64,000 nucleotides of DNA from Marasmius tenuissimus (GCA_029532415.1 JAQOTA010000047.1:2852001-2916000), one strand, 5' to 3'; shown: positions 48,601 through 60,660, counted from the first letter of the stretch. A program made the numbers and translations. The notes: a model not told the origin generated them from the sequence alone.

Positions 48601-48697
48601 TTCTTTGGTGATAGTGATTGTGCTGGTCCCCTTGAACACTGCTGAAGGTACCGCCATGAATCAAAAAGTGCCGTGCATTGGGGAAGAAGGTAGACAT
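45633..48697 (-). CDS. Paralogue E of the array, complete, 841 residues (unknown function)
   Basis: Seen: eleven exons at 48431-48697, 48179-48379, 48084-48121, 47967-48034, 47845-47915, 47422-47795, 47248-47372, 46791-47192, 46504-46724, 45943-46452 and 45633-45881, 2526 nt in phase. The start gives MSTFFPNARHFLIHGGTFSS and the long exon 1 has the second motif, NINGNQINQ. The conserved body matches its relatives (EMWLDPSRGVICHGPKGP, AWLSQGWSVLHARGI, QAIYLFIYPPPPN, FARHFGYDRNIF). The tail is about 180 residues longer than in B, C, D and F and is rich in Ser, Pro, Asn, His and aromatic residues (SFSPQYDWNGSVSHFQQHQH), so probably disordered. The last intron (GCC|GTAAAC to AATCAG) is inferred from this composition; without it the protein ends at 45886. 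Confidence 0.85.
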
Positions 48698-50750
48698 GGG
48701 TCTCAGTAAAGAAGAGGACAAAATGGAGGTCAAGGTGAGTCGATAGACAGCAGAAGTGATGGATCTGTAAATATATATATGCCAGGGAGCCCCCTAGTTA
48801 CACGAGTAGATCCTAGATACAGCCGCTATCATAATCGTAGACCGGTTCTTTTTTTGTTGCGCGCCTTTGTATATACCAAACAACCCAGCTCCACCTCGAC
48901 TGAATGTCCCGACGGGGGCACTTGATGTCGGGGTGGGGCTGAGGATGTAGGGCTTCCATGTAAGGCATCTTCTCAGGCCCATTATACGTTTTTTGTGTTT
49001 GATATAAACAAAGTCGGGCAACGAAAAAAGAAGGAAAACTGGCCTACGATTATGATAGCAGCTGTAAGAGAGCAACGGAGACATGCAGTGCCTCCCTTTA
49101 GTGATGGGGTTTTTTTTAGTACATAGTCCCCCTCATTTTGCACCATCCTCCTGAGTAGCTTCAAGCCCCGGACCATGGAGCTATACACTATTCATTGTTC
49201 GCCAACCTGTATTTTGAGTTGATAGGAGACTTTAGATACCAGGTTTTGCCAGCACCTCCGATTCCCACCGAGCTAAGGTTATCAAAATGCTGTCCAACGT
49301 CAATGCTTCGGGTTGAATCAATTACGGCAGTACTCACATCTAGAATGGTTCAATAGCAGTGGAGTTGTAACGATTTCACCGAAGAATAGCTTGATTCGGA
49401 TCGGGGAATGTCAGGGCATCAGGGTCTTTGGGTTGTTTGGAGTCGGTACAGTTGAAATAAAGGAACAACGGTGGGCGGGAGCTTACCGATTTACACGACA
49501 TATGAGTGAATTGATTTTAGTCACTCGTTGAGACCTGTAAACAGATATCCATACCCAACAAAGCTAAAGAAGTAGACGGAATGTGCTTACTTGTGACCCG
49601 CATACAATTGATTCACAGGACTTGAAATAAGCTCCAAAGCTATTTGGTACCCGTGATAGCTCAATGACCGCTGTTTGCACAATGCGCAGAGTGTGTCGAT
49701 AACCCTCAAAACATTTGAGATCACTCACACTTACCGTCCTCAGATACCCATACAGTAGCGACTATCAGTGTCGAGATAAGAGGCAAAACAAGGCCTCAAG
49801 AAAGAGCGAGTCTTGAAAGCCCCAGGAAGAAAGCGTGAAGCGAGACGGACCAAAGAATGTACTTAGGCTACTAATTTCTAATTCAACTTGTAAATTCGGT
49901 CGTTCGGTGTCAGACACAGCGGATCTCGAGGTTATTGGGTAGATACTGTACTATTTTGAGTGAGAAAAACCTTTGCACGTTGCAGGAAATCACGGTAGTA
50001 CGATATCAGAATTCAAGATAATGAATAGAATGGGCATCTTCGTGAAGCAAATTGACGTCGTGAGACGCCAACTAAAAGCACCGGTAACCCAGCACCTGAA
50101 AGCAGAGGGAAGGAACGAGCGAGGGACTTGGGCCCAAGCAAACCTATAAATCCAGACAACCAGAACCTAATTGGTCGAAAAGATGATGATTAAATCAGAA
50201 ATCTGTGAAGAGAGATGCCAGGAAGAACCACAGAAACATCCCTCTGACGGTCCGCTGAGTAAATCAAGCATAAAGTGTATCAACACAACTTCGTGACCCA
50301 TACGAAAAAGAAGGCCAGCACCACCGTAGGAAAAAAGTAACAAGAAGCGAAGAGCTCGAGGAAGAGTTGTAGATCCTCACCCTGCAGACATTGCCTTCAG
50401 TAGAGCACATGGAACGGGTATGCGAAGACTGGGATCACTCCCTCATTCGAGAGCTACAAAAGAATCCGAACCAAACGGCACTCTGAATCTTTACACTGGC
50501 CATGATCTTTTTGTATTTAGGGCTTGGGGCTACACTCATAGTCAGAGAGGGAAAACCGAATGAGAAAAAGTATCGTGCCTGATTGAAGGCACGAATAATC
50601 TATCTCTCGGCGTAGCGGATGGACCGAAGCGCACCGCGTAGCTATCATCTAACAGACAGCAGCCTATGCCTCGAGTGCTTCTCTCGAGTTTTTGCTAAGT
50701 GCGCATTCTACACCATTACGTGCCTATTTTTGACGAGCTCAAGTTGACAG
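48698..50750. other. No complete gene; upstream regions of E and of the 50.7-kb gene
   Basis: A 62-codon minus-strand frame from the ATG at 48981 (VGTFSRGGAGLFGIY) lies upstream of E and is unlikely to be a gene. The missing 5' exons of the plus-strand gene at 50751 should lie in the right part; a small ATG frame at 50412-50489 is one possibility. Confidence 0.35.
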
Positions 50751-51448
50751 CTCGGGGATCAAGAACGAATTTCTACTAGACAGAAACAGCAATCCGTGTT
50801 CGAGAACAATAATAATCGAGCTCAAAACTTACCTGTACCCGGTATCCTTGCAACCAGTGATCTTTGGTCTTGATATTAATCCCTAGGACTGTCTCTATAC
50901 AGGTGTGTTTCTGAGTAAACAAGGCCGACTACCGGGAGTGTGCGAGAAGGAAAGCATTATCATCCGCCCTGAGTTTGATGTATGATCTGTTTGTCATACT
51001 CGAGCTACTCAGCGGGCACATCGTATGTTGTATCTATGGTCCGTCGCCACAGGTGACATAGATAGGTCATCCAGACTGCGCGATGCTTCAATCATGATAA
51101 ACCAACATCTATCTGGTGGGGTGAGCAAATCTGGACGGGAGATTCTGTGACGGTGAATCTTTCCGAATCCACAATTAATGACCTTGTTCAAGCTGGCACG
51201 AGAATCGACGAACTCGTCACAGATTCCCCCTCAATGCCAGAGTTTATATCTTTCAGTGTCGAGTGCCAGATGGAGCTGGTGACGGCGGTGACAGTAAACT
51301 CTCGATATCAGTAGCACTCTACAAATTAGAAGATGTGAAGGAACGCAGTGAGAATCAAACTGATACGGACCATATTCTTACTCCAGCTAGTTTTGATATC
51401 ATCTACGCGCATGAACCTGATTCTGAGGTTATTTTGATCAGGAAATGA
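50751..51448 (+). CDS. Unidentified gene, last four exons (at least 163 residues)
   Basis: Seen: exons at 50751-50856, 50903-50979, 51066-51255 and 51330-51448, joined by GT-AG introns of 46, 86 and 74 nt with all phases kept. The sum is 492 nt ending at TGA. The product reads naturally throughout: QNLPVPGILATS, FLSKQGRLPGVCEKESIII, VNLSESTINDLVQAGTRIDE, LTPASFDIIYAHEPDSEVIL. It is polar and mostly acidic at its end, with no signal peptide or membrane span. The acceptor before 50751 (TTGACAG) has no resolved donor exon, so the start is unknown. No family recognised. Its stop lies 383 bp from the convergent carboxypeptidase stop. Confidence 0.6.
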
Positions 51449-51831
51449 TTGCTTGGGAGATATTGTGTCCCGAGAATATTGCCGGGGAGTTGCTCAAGAA
51501 TCATTCGTCACTCATCAGTCGTGATCTGTCTCTTGAGAGGCTTGACCACTTTTGGGAGATGTAGGGACTGCAAAGAAGTGAACAGGCAGTAAATGTATTC
51601 ACTTCACAGTGCATATTTGGAGAATGTGGGTCGACTTGTGGAGGATCGAGAATTTTAGCATGTTTACTGTGGGCTTCGAAGCTTTCGGAGTGGTTTTTAG
51701 GCAGATATCCCGACTATTTGTAGACGGAGGATTGTGCGTGTGTTCAGAAACGTAGCAGTATCCCAAACCGTTGAATAGTAGATTTCACAAGCTGTTTTAC
51801 CATTGATATACATCCGCGCTTATGCGCTCTG
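51449..51831. other. Convergent 3' region, no gene
   Basis: It separates two genes that end toward each other. Nothing else is seen. Confidence 0.5.
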
Positions 51832-53905
51832 CTACAAGCTTTTACCTGACAGCCAACGATTGACAAGCTCGAGTGACTCCTTCGGTTTGTCGTATGGAAC
51901 CTTCCGAGTGTCTCATCAGTATCAAATTAGCCTTCAGATCTAAATATAGCTTACCATATGCCCCGCTGCATCTACGGTCGCAAACGTAAACTTTCCAGAG
52001 CTCCTAGTCTTCCCAGCAACCTTCCCATCCACCGTCCACTCCCTCAACTTCTCCTTCCTGAAATCCTCACCCCCGCTCCACTCCAGATCAAGTGTCCACC
52101 TCTCGTTCCCAACCCAGTTGCATATCCAGTCGTACGTCCCGACGTAGATGAGCGCCCGTACGCCTCGTTCAAGGAGCGCGGCGACATAAGCTGTGGAGGG
52201 ATGCAACCCATCTTGAGCCAAGGTGAAGGCAGTGTTGACTTCCCAGCTGATCGCACTGAAGTTGGCCGGGATGGAAGGGTGTGTGTCGACGCCGAGTTGT
52301 TTTCGCAGCTTTGGGTTGGAGAGGAAAGCACCGATATGTCTGGGCCCCAGTAGTCAGCAAAGCCTAAAGTAGCCTGAATGCACTGAGATCTTACTTGGAC
52401 GCTGGATAGCAAAGAGTTTCTTCCAGCTTCCCATCACATTCCCGACTGTAATCGTAAGGATTGAGGCCTGGCCAGAAAACATTAGATGTGATTGAGGGTT
52501 CAATTGAAGAGTAGGTTCGGCATACCGGTGGCAACAAATGTCGAAAAGAGATTGCTTTCACACCAGTTCGATGCCGCACCGCAATTAATAGCATCGTACT
52601 GGTCAAGGCAGGCAGCCTTGGTCCATTTTTTGCATCTTGCGATCTGTTGAGCATTAAATGTCAGTACCCGGCCACCGTTGGGATAAACCCGAACTCACAA
52701 TCGGTTTCAGCTGAACACAAGTGCTGATACTAACAACTGGGGGCAGCGTAGCTTCGGTGCACATAAAGTCGTAGTATGACCACCTCATCTCAAACGGGTC
52801 CGTCATTCCATTTCCTGTCATTCGGAGCGCCCATCATTTCTGAATCCGCGAACACTTGGGGTATGAGCAGCCTACCTATCATGATGGAGCTGAGATTCAC
52901 CGGAGACAGCCCAGCTTCGATGAGCGCAGTGTTCTGGTCGTATACAGCAGACGCGAAAAGAGGGATGTAACGGCCCTGTGAAGCAAGAGGGACTTCAGTT
53001 CCATTTGGTTGATACAATGTCTCGGCGCTCACCCCGTACGATTCACCGGCCATATGGAAGGGTCGACCCTTGAACTGGTTGAAGTTTTCAAAAAAGATGG
53101 CGACAAAGGCAGCTATGTCTTGAGCAGCTTCTTCAGTAGTGCTCTATTATCAATTGTTAGAAGAGTCGAGGAATGATTGATAAATACTCCAGGAACGTTC
53201 ACTGACAACTGATTCCCCGTATTCAGCATAAGAAAACCCAACACCGACTGGCTGGTCAACGAAGAATATATTTGCGTTCGAGTTCCAAGACTCCGGATGG
53301 AACTTCTCTCCTTTGTCGTCGAGGACTCGGCACGGTCCTAGCAAAATTGGCTTTCAACATCCTGTCTCCCAATTGAACTATCATAACGCACCTAATTCCA
53401 TGAACAATCCCAACGATGATGAGCCTCCAGGTCCTAGATAACCGTGCACACTGTCAGGCCCGTCACTTAACGGTATTCCCAAAGGCCATCACCTCCGTTT
53501 GTCCAGAATATCACATCGTCCTTGTCAGGGTTGGACCTCGATTCGAAGAAGTAGAAAAACAGGTGTCGTGCCTCGATGTCAATGTAACCGGTATACGCAC
53601 TATACGTCGCGACTGGTCATCAGAATATACTTCTGACAGAGAAAAGTCCATACTTACTTGACTGTATGATCACAAAACCGCGATTTCTTGATCCTAGCGC
53701 TGTGTTTTGGGAAGAAAGGGTGTCGAAGAGTCGTGAATTCTGACTCTGATACGAATTCAAGCGATTCCACGGGGGTGAATAGGTTTCCTTCATGATCAAA
53801 CACGTTCTGAGACGTCAAAGTGCCGTTATGAGTCGAGAAGGTGTGCTGGATAGCGGTAGCGGTGGAGATCAGGGCGAGCAGAATGCTCAACCATTGCCCG
53901 ACCAT
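51832..53905 (-). CDS. Serine carboxypeptidase, peptidase family S10, 499 residues
   Basis: Removes C-terminal residues from peptides, in the vacuole or outside the cell. Eleven exons: 53658-53905, 53493-53599, 53392-53433, 53207-53337, 53033-53143, 52876-52975, 52699-52814, 52526-52643, 52395-52467, 51955-52339 and 51832-51900; 1500 nt in phase. The ATG opens a signal peptide (MVGQWLSILLALISTATAIQ) and a short propeptide. The body begins AYTGYIDIEARHLFFYFFES. The triad is complete: Ser211 in HMAGESYGGRY, Asp419 in GTYDWICNWVGN, His476 in DAAGHMVPYD. Oxyanion-hole region WTNGGPGGSSS has Gly where most family members have Cys (GPGCSS). Many Cys remain in the middle (CKKWTKAACLDQYDAINC). No transmembrane tail like Kex1, so vacuolar or secreted. 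Confidence 0.96.
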
Positions 53906-54949
53906 GATGGGCGAGAGAAAAGATGTGCTGCTACCCGGGTTGATTCTTTACTTGAGTTACATAAGTAGCGTAGTCAGCCAATCAGAATCGTTGTGCATGG
54001 CCAAATTTGGAACCCAATTGAGTTGTTGTCTTTTTTTACGCGACTCCCACATGCTCTCCGCGACTTTGACCTCAGTTCTCTTCTTGTCGTTCAACTACAC
54101 CTTCAAGTCGAGCCTCACCACACGCCCAATGTCTCGACTGTTCTAGTGCCCCAGGACTTGTGATGATGGTCATCTATGGTCAGTTTTAAACTCGCTGGGA
54201 TTGTATTTTGGTCAAGACTCAATCAACCCCTTTTACCCAAAGCACAATTCCACGATCGCAACATCCCAATTTTTCCAATGATACGGTGAATAGGGAAATT
54301 CTATTTCTGCCGAAGGCAACCTACCTGAAAATCTATACTAGCGGGTACACGAGTTGAGTTGATACCCAAGCACGACACCGCTTTCTTACTCTCCAAGTTG
54401 CGGTCTGAGCTCAAGAAGATGCGGCATGTTGGAGTCAAATTTTACCACGCCGATTACGGGGACCACATCGCCAGTCACCTAATTTTCTTGATCAGAATCC
54501 GTACCTCAGTCACTCGATCTTGTGTTCCAGAGCATGGCTAGATCTGCTGAATTATCACACACCACTCGAGACGAAGCTATCTCTGGTCGGGTTTTCCTTC
54601 GAGAGCATTCATCAATCAGCTCGACGTTGACTCTTTCGAATGGCTAGAGAGTCAGTTTGCTCAGTCTTGTTCTCGAGCGAACCATTGTCTGATCTCTTCT
54701 TGAGAGCTTCGTGGTCTACAATCGGAACGCTGTGCCAGTCAGGTACGGCCTAGTCTTCGTTGATCTCAACTATAGATGGTACGAGGGGCCAAATAATTCC
54801 TAGCAACATCTGGGACTGACTTTGACTGAATTACGTCTAAAAATCAGTAGGAACGTTCATTATATTGTATCTTCAGATCTGGCAGAACTATTCGAGACAA
54901 ATTCTCTCTAAATTTCGAAGCACAGAAGGTACGCAACATAAGGATGTCC
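53906..54949. other. No gene recognised
   Basis: Carboxypeptidase promoter side, then only short frames. Confidence 0.45.
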
Positions 54950-56104
54950 CGCCTCGCAAATGATCGGCCTGCTCAATTCACAGCACGACACTCGTCTTAC
55001 CGACGCGCTGTAAACCGCCTATACCATCACAATAGCTTCTCTCTGGTCGTCATATACTCAGGTTAGTAAGCGTCGAGGCACCGTTTTAGGACAGGCAACT
55101 TGCTCAAAATATCGACCAGTGCGTTGTCCTGAGGCTATTTGTGTGTGCTTTTCGACTCATTATGTGTAGCTGATATCTAGGTTGTCCCAGTCTCAGCCCT
55201 CAATGTCTCAATGAATATTAACGGATACTGAAACCCGGCATCTCCTTTACTCCCCCGTCTGTTGGCCAGCACATCTCGGTAACGATGCCGATATAACTGA
55301 GGTTCAAGCAAGATTGGATCGTCTCTTTTCGGTGTGAGATCGCCTCTGTGCCTTTCGTTGCACACCTGTGAGCACTGGGAGTAAAGAAACCCAATGCTTA
55401 TTCATTCCGGAAGTTCAAAGTCGAGAAGATTCACTGCCGTCGGTACTGCAGTACTGGCTATCACTCTTCATGCTATCCGTGCGTAATTACCCAGCCATCA
55501 GCAATGAAACTGACTTACTCAGGCGCTCTATGGTTGACATTGTTGGATGAACCCCTCGGCGGGGAAAAAGTCAGAAACTCAGGAATTTGGACGTCGAGTA
55601 CATGCATCTTCAGGTGAATTTCTAACCTGGACACACCTACGCTCGTCTCGCTCTGTACGTGCCTTTTACACCCATAAATCACACATTGATGTCTGTCCCA
55701 AGAACAAATGCCCGTGTCCGCTCCGCATTGTCACTCAATTCAGACACGTTGACAGTGCAACAAGCTTTGCGTGCCTGTCTGATAGATCGAGGGAGAAATG
55801 ACTCTAATGTTGATTGTTGAACTACTGAACCGATTATGGACCCATAAAGACTCTACAAGACACTGTAGAGCTCGAGAAGTATTTATCCGTGCTAGCACCG
55901 TTGAGGGATCCCAGAAAGTTTACCAGCTCGAACGGGTCACTCCAAAGGTCACAAAACAAACTGAATATGAGCATAACCGATATCTAGACAAACTAATAGC
56001 AAAGGTAAGGCGATGGTAAATTGAGTAGCATATTCATGCAGGGCATAACACATTGGATACATATCAGAAGGAAAATCACGAAACTGTTCAAAACGCCAAC
56101 CTCG
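54950..56104. repeat. Downstream flank of F, duplicated downstream of C
   Basis: Matches 27280-28357 in the same orientation, with an extra stretch near 55855-55945 (CACTGTAGAGCTCGAGAAGT) missing from the C copy. Confidence 0.6.
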
Positions 56105-58676
56105 TCAAGCCAAATGAGCAGCTCCATCATCTTCAGACTGGGCCACCGTAGTCGAAACCGCTGTTTCGTTCGTTCTGATAAGGTGGCGTTGACCACGACG
56201 CGAGGCTGGAGCTTTATCGGTGGGGATCAACGACCTTAGCATTCCAGTGGCAGAGCTGTTGCCGAACGAAGGCAATAGGACTTCCACCGAGTTATAAGAG
56301 GGGAGAAGCGTAGCTAGCCTCCGGGAGACAATAGAGATGGGGGCAAATGTTCGGGCTGGAGGTGGATTTCTCCGTAGAAGGCATGAAACTGGATTGTTCG
56401 GGATTCTGGGAACGCTCTGGTGATGAGTATCCTAGGCATTGTCGTGAGACGATACAATGTATACAAGGGTTTGTCAACATACCTGATCTGAGTACCTCTG
56501 CTTCCCCGTGTCTCTGTCGGACTTCACTGTATTTCTGGTCACAACGTCGCCCGAAACGGCGGCATCGGTTAACGCTGGAACATTGCTTCTGATATACGAG
56601 TTCACTACTGGCGTGTGGTCTCGCACATTCGATGGAGATGGGACGTCTGAGTCGATGGTAGTGACAGCTTTTCTGAGGTCGATGGGGATTGCAGGGCACG
56701 CAGAAATCTCATCTATACAAAGAGGTTAGAGGGTGGATCATTGATTGAGAGCCGGTTGCACCTTTATGAGCATCTTCAAACCGATCCGAGTCATCCACTG
56801 GACGGAAGATGTTGCCATATCCGAGATGTCGAGCAAAGTCGGTGGTTGTTGGGTCGAAACCTCGAAGGAGCTGGTATTGGTGAATCAGTTGGTGGATGCT
56901 GGTGGGCCACGAGAGTGAATAGTAGCCCTCGTGTGAAAATCTCAGCTTGATAGGGAGGCCGAGGCTGCAACATAACTCGGGTGAGAGTTGAGGTTGGCCG
57001 TCTTCATGGAAAGACCAGTGGTGGAGGGTGGAAGTGTTTCCATCGAGGAGGTCGGGGGGAGGTGGATAGACGAAAAGGAAGATGGGTTGCTGGCGTCGTT
57101 GTCGGCACTTGGAAGGGGATTTATTGAGGTAGCCATCCAACCACGCCTCGGGATGGACAAGTGCTGGGTGATGTTTAGCGAGTGGAAGGGGGAAAGTGAA
57201 TTGAGGACGCACTAAAACCCTCCCGATCATCCTCCAACAAAACCCCTCGAGCATGAAAAACACGCCATGCTTGCGAGAGCCAGGCCTTCTCTACGTTCCA
57301 ATTCCACCACAACTTCAACTGTCCATCTCCATCGAGTCGGAATCTACTCGTGGATTTAAGACAGAGTGGCTTATGATTTGTGAGGAACGCACCTTGTCCA
57401 TCCATTCTCCAAACACGTCCCATTCACGAGGTTGTCCATTTCGCTCCCCCAGACATTATTTGCGACAGCGATGGGGGTTTCGGTTCGAGTTGAAAAGACA
57501 GTCGGCCGATTGACCCATTCAGGCACGTCTCCAGGTTTCACAGCGTAATTCATTGCGATCATAAATGCGTCATCGGCTTCCTTGGACTTGTGACTCGCCA
57601 AAAAGCGCACGAGAACCTCTTCCTGGAGAAGTTCGGCGGTTGAAGGTAGGTCCTTGAATCGCAACGCACGGATAGGGATATATGAAGATGGCCCCTTCGG
57701 ACCACGGCAGACCACTCCTCGGGTAGGATCCATCCACATCTCCTCATAGGTACAATCCCATTGAATCTAGAACTGTATTCAAAAACTCTTCAAATATGCT
57801 ACCACAGCTACTTACATTCAATCTCTCAAGATACATCTGACCCAAAGCCCCCACATTTCCCAATAATTGTGCAAGCGGAACAAGGCCTAGGTACAAATAT
57901 CTAATCAGCTCTGGGACTCAGAGTATGACCACATATTCACCTACCATGCCAAAACACCATGGACGGAATAGTCCCTTTGTCAATTGCGTATACCTGGGCG
58001 ACATCGGGGAACCTAGAAATACAACACCCTCAATACAAGTAGTTTTGGGTAGCCACTCGACGTACAATGATCCCGAAACCTCATGAAACTCCGCCTCAAA
58101 TGTCTAACAATCCGAAAAAAACTTTAGCCTCGGATTAACTGGAATAGGATGCAAACGTGCCTGGCGTGCATGTTGTCCCCTATAAGATACCACTGTAAAC
58201 TCTCCCTCTACCCCAATCAGCTTTGCGGTACAAAAGGTTTTGACCACTTCGCATGGGCACTGGCACCCTATCCTCCACCAATGATCTTTGCAGGGCCCGA
58301 AAACCTGGCAAATGTTACGAAGCCTACATATGTCACCACGCTTGAGGTTCCGGAACTGTGTACAGATTCAGGCCTCTCTTCAATTCTTCATGCAAAACCG
58401 TCAACTCACATCATTGAATTCAGTATGTTCCTTCGCTTCTTGTTGTATAATTTGGTTGATCTGATCCCCACTGATATTCACAGTCGTTGTCATTGTCCTC
58501 GAGCTGGTAGCCTGAGTTATCCGTCCGAGGTCGCTCGCGGAGGGTGACCCTGAGGTTGATGTTTCGGAGACTTGGGAGATTTGTTGGCGGTAGTAATTGT
58601 TCTGATTGCCATGTACGATGCTGAACGTGCCGCCATCGATTGAGAAATCTCGTGCATTTGGGAAGAAGGTGGACAT
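56105..58676 (-). CDS. Paralogue F of the array, complete, 698 residues (unknown function)
   Basis: Seen: ten exons at 58410-58676, 58161-58355, 58066-58103, 57945-58012, 57816-57886, 57393-57766, 57219-57343, 56762-57163, 56483-56712 and 56105-56431, 2097 nt in phase. Exon 1 gives MSTFFPNARDFSIDGGTFSI and a second motif, VNISGDQINQI. Residues 90-154 are Cys-rich (FRNLKRGDICRLRNICQVFG); 155-213 keep a helix-rich segment (DVAQVYAIDKGTIPSMVFWH). Residues 214-338 have EEMWMDPTRGVVCRGPKGP, 339-380 AWLSQAWRVFHARGV, 381-514 QPIFLFVYPPPPD and FARHLGYGNIF, and 515-698 a Ser/Thr/Arg-rich tail. Intron 2 starts with GC (CCAG|GCACGT). The 5' two-thirds resemble B; from about 56835 on the gene is C-like, so F is a mosaic. 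Function unknown. Confidence 0.88.
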
Positions 58677-59240
58677 GATGAAGGAAGGAAGGTGACGAGT
58701 CTTGAGGGTGGTGGGTTATACAGCAGGTATACCTGCGTAATATGTACCGACCAACACGCTGGTAACATGTGTTGAGCAAAAATAACGCACAACACCACAG
58801 CCACGCGCCAATCTTGAGATGAATGACCTGCGGTGGCGTTCGGAGTCAATAACACTGTGCTGCTCATGTCCCCTCCTTGTCCGCCCCCACTGTAATCTCT
58901 TCGTCGAGCTTTCAAGCTACTTATCAACCGCTTGCCAACCCAGAGTCAAGGTCGATACTAGATACCAGGAGTTACCCCAGCGTTACAAATTCCGCAGTCA
59001 CCAATATGAAAACTTTATCAACATGCTGTCGAGCGTCGGCGCTTCAGTTTCACCTCCGAGTGAACACGAAAATGGAGAAGACTCACGTCGAAGACACGCC
59101 TTGTCCGTGCTCAAGATCGCTCCAACAGCATCCAAGTTATGGAGATTTCCATTCAAGTCGAGGAGGCATCGCTCGAGTGGGATCTGGGGTTGACAGGGCG
59201 AATGAAAGTTATCAAGAGAGCGCCTATCAATAGATCGCAG
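58677..59240. repeat. Upstream flank of F, duplicated upstream of B
   Basis: Matches 10470-11040. The plus-strand 124- and 118-codon frames here are not kept open in the B flank. Confidence 0.6.
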
Positions 59241-60660
59241 TCAAAACAGCATGATCGAAAGGAACACTGTCAGGAAAAGAGCTCACCGGTTATGGTGTGT
59301 ATTGGACATCACAAAAAATAGCAACATCACGGGATATTGCTGTATATGAAAAGAAAGAGCTCATGAAGAAGGGGGGATTTGGAACGTAAGTCGTACAGAC
59401 GGTAAAATACCCAGCAGAGGTATAGGGCAAATGACGAATCGATAAGAATGTGAAGGAGTGCTCCCGGAGTCAGGATTGATCTTTCGTTCTCCTTGGTTGT
59501 TGCAGGCTCGACAAATTTGACAACACAAAGAGTCTTCCAGCGCTACCGTGCATTGAATAGCGCCCATCAAATGGTAAAAATATGCGAGTCTGTCAGTCAA
59601 AGACCGTCACCTACGGCGTAAGCGCTGCTCACAAGGCTTAAGCGTATATCGGGGTCGTTTGAACCTTCAACAGTAATTGAAAATAAGCAGATACTTGTTT
59701 TGCAGCGAAGGTTGCCCAACGGATATGATAGCGCGGTCTTCTTTGAGCTATTCAAAGTGTACTAACCTATTAATACCGTGCTCGAGCGCAGAAAGAGAGC
59801 AAAAAATTAGGATAGGCGTACCTTCACCCAACCGATCGGATAGTATCCAAATCCAATGAAAGAGGAGCCGGTGACCGGCCTGACCTTTATTAAGAATTGG
59901 TCTTTAGACTAAAAAGTGGTCAAACGGTCCTTCCCGTCCCGGCGGCGAAACCGTAAAACGTACCATCTCGAGACTATGATTGGAAAAATCGGAAGTTTGG
60001 GGTCTCGTATTGCCAACAGAACCGAAGATGTCCGGTTATTCTACGAAAACCTGAGGGTGCCCAATTAGATACTCGAGAAATGAACTATAAAGAGACCAAT
60101 TTGTTATCTGGAGGCCAGAACGAAAGTTATATTATTATTCAGTTATTAAAGACCTCCGTTCCCGATAATCCATTGTTCTCGAGGTCGTTCGTATCGACAA
60201 CGGGAAGAACGAGGCGACATGGCGGTAGTTGTGAGAAGAGTTGCGATAGTCAGGATTCGAGCGCTCGTTGCTCTCATCGCGGCCGCCACATGAATTCAGG
60301 CTCCTCAATCTCGGGTCAGATTCAAATGTGTGTCTGACTGGTTTTGTGCGTCGAGCTAGGACCTTCCACTAAGTACCATTATTACCGAGTAGGTGATCTA
60401 TCGTATTGCGCTTGTCGCCCTGACCTTTTCTACTCATCTTTCACACCTCGATAGGGCGTCAAGAGCATTGACATAGCTTCCTTTCCAGACGACGGAAAGT
60501 GAGCTTCAGTGAGTGGCGATAGGGCTTAACGTCTATGACCATTTATCTAGCGGCGGCTGACAAGGCTACCTCCGTGGATGGTATGAAGAATAAGTACTCA
60601 GGTAATTGATCACTATTTTCTCGTGAACCTTGGGTGCATAAATCAATTATATTAGCACCG
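59241..60660. other. No gene recognised
   Basis: Short frames only. Confidence 0.4.
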
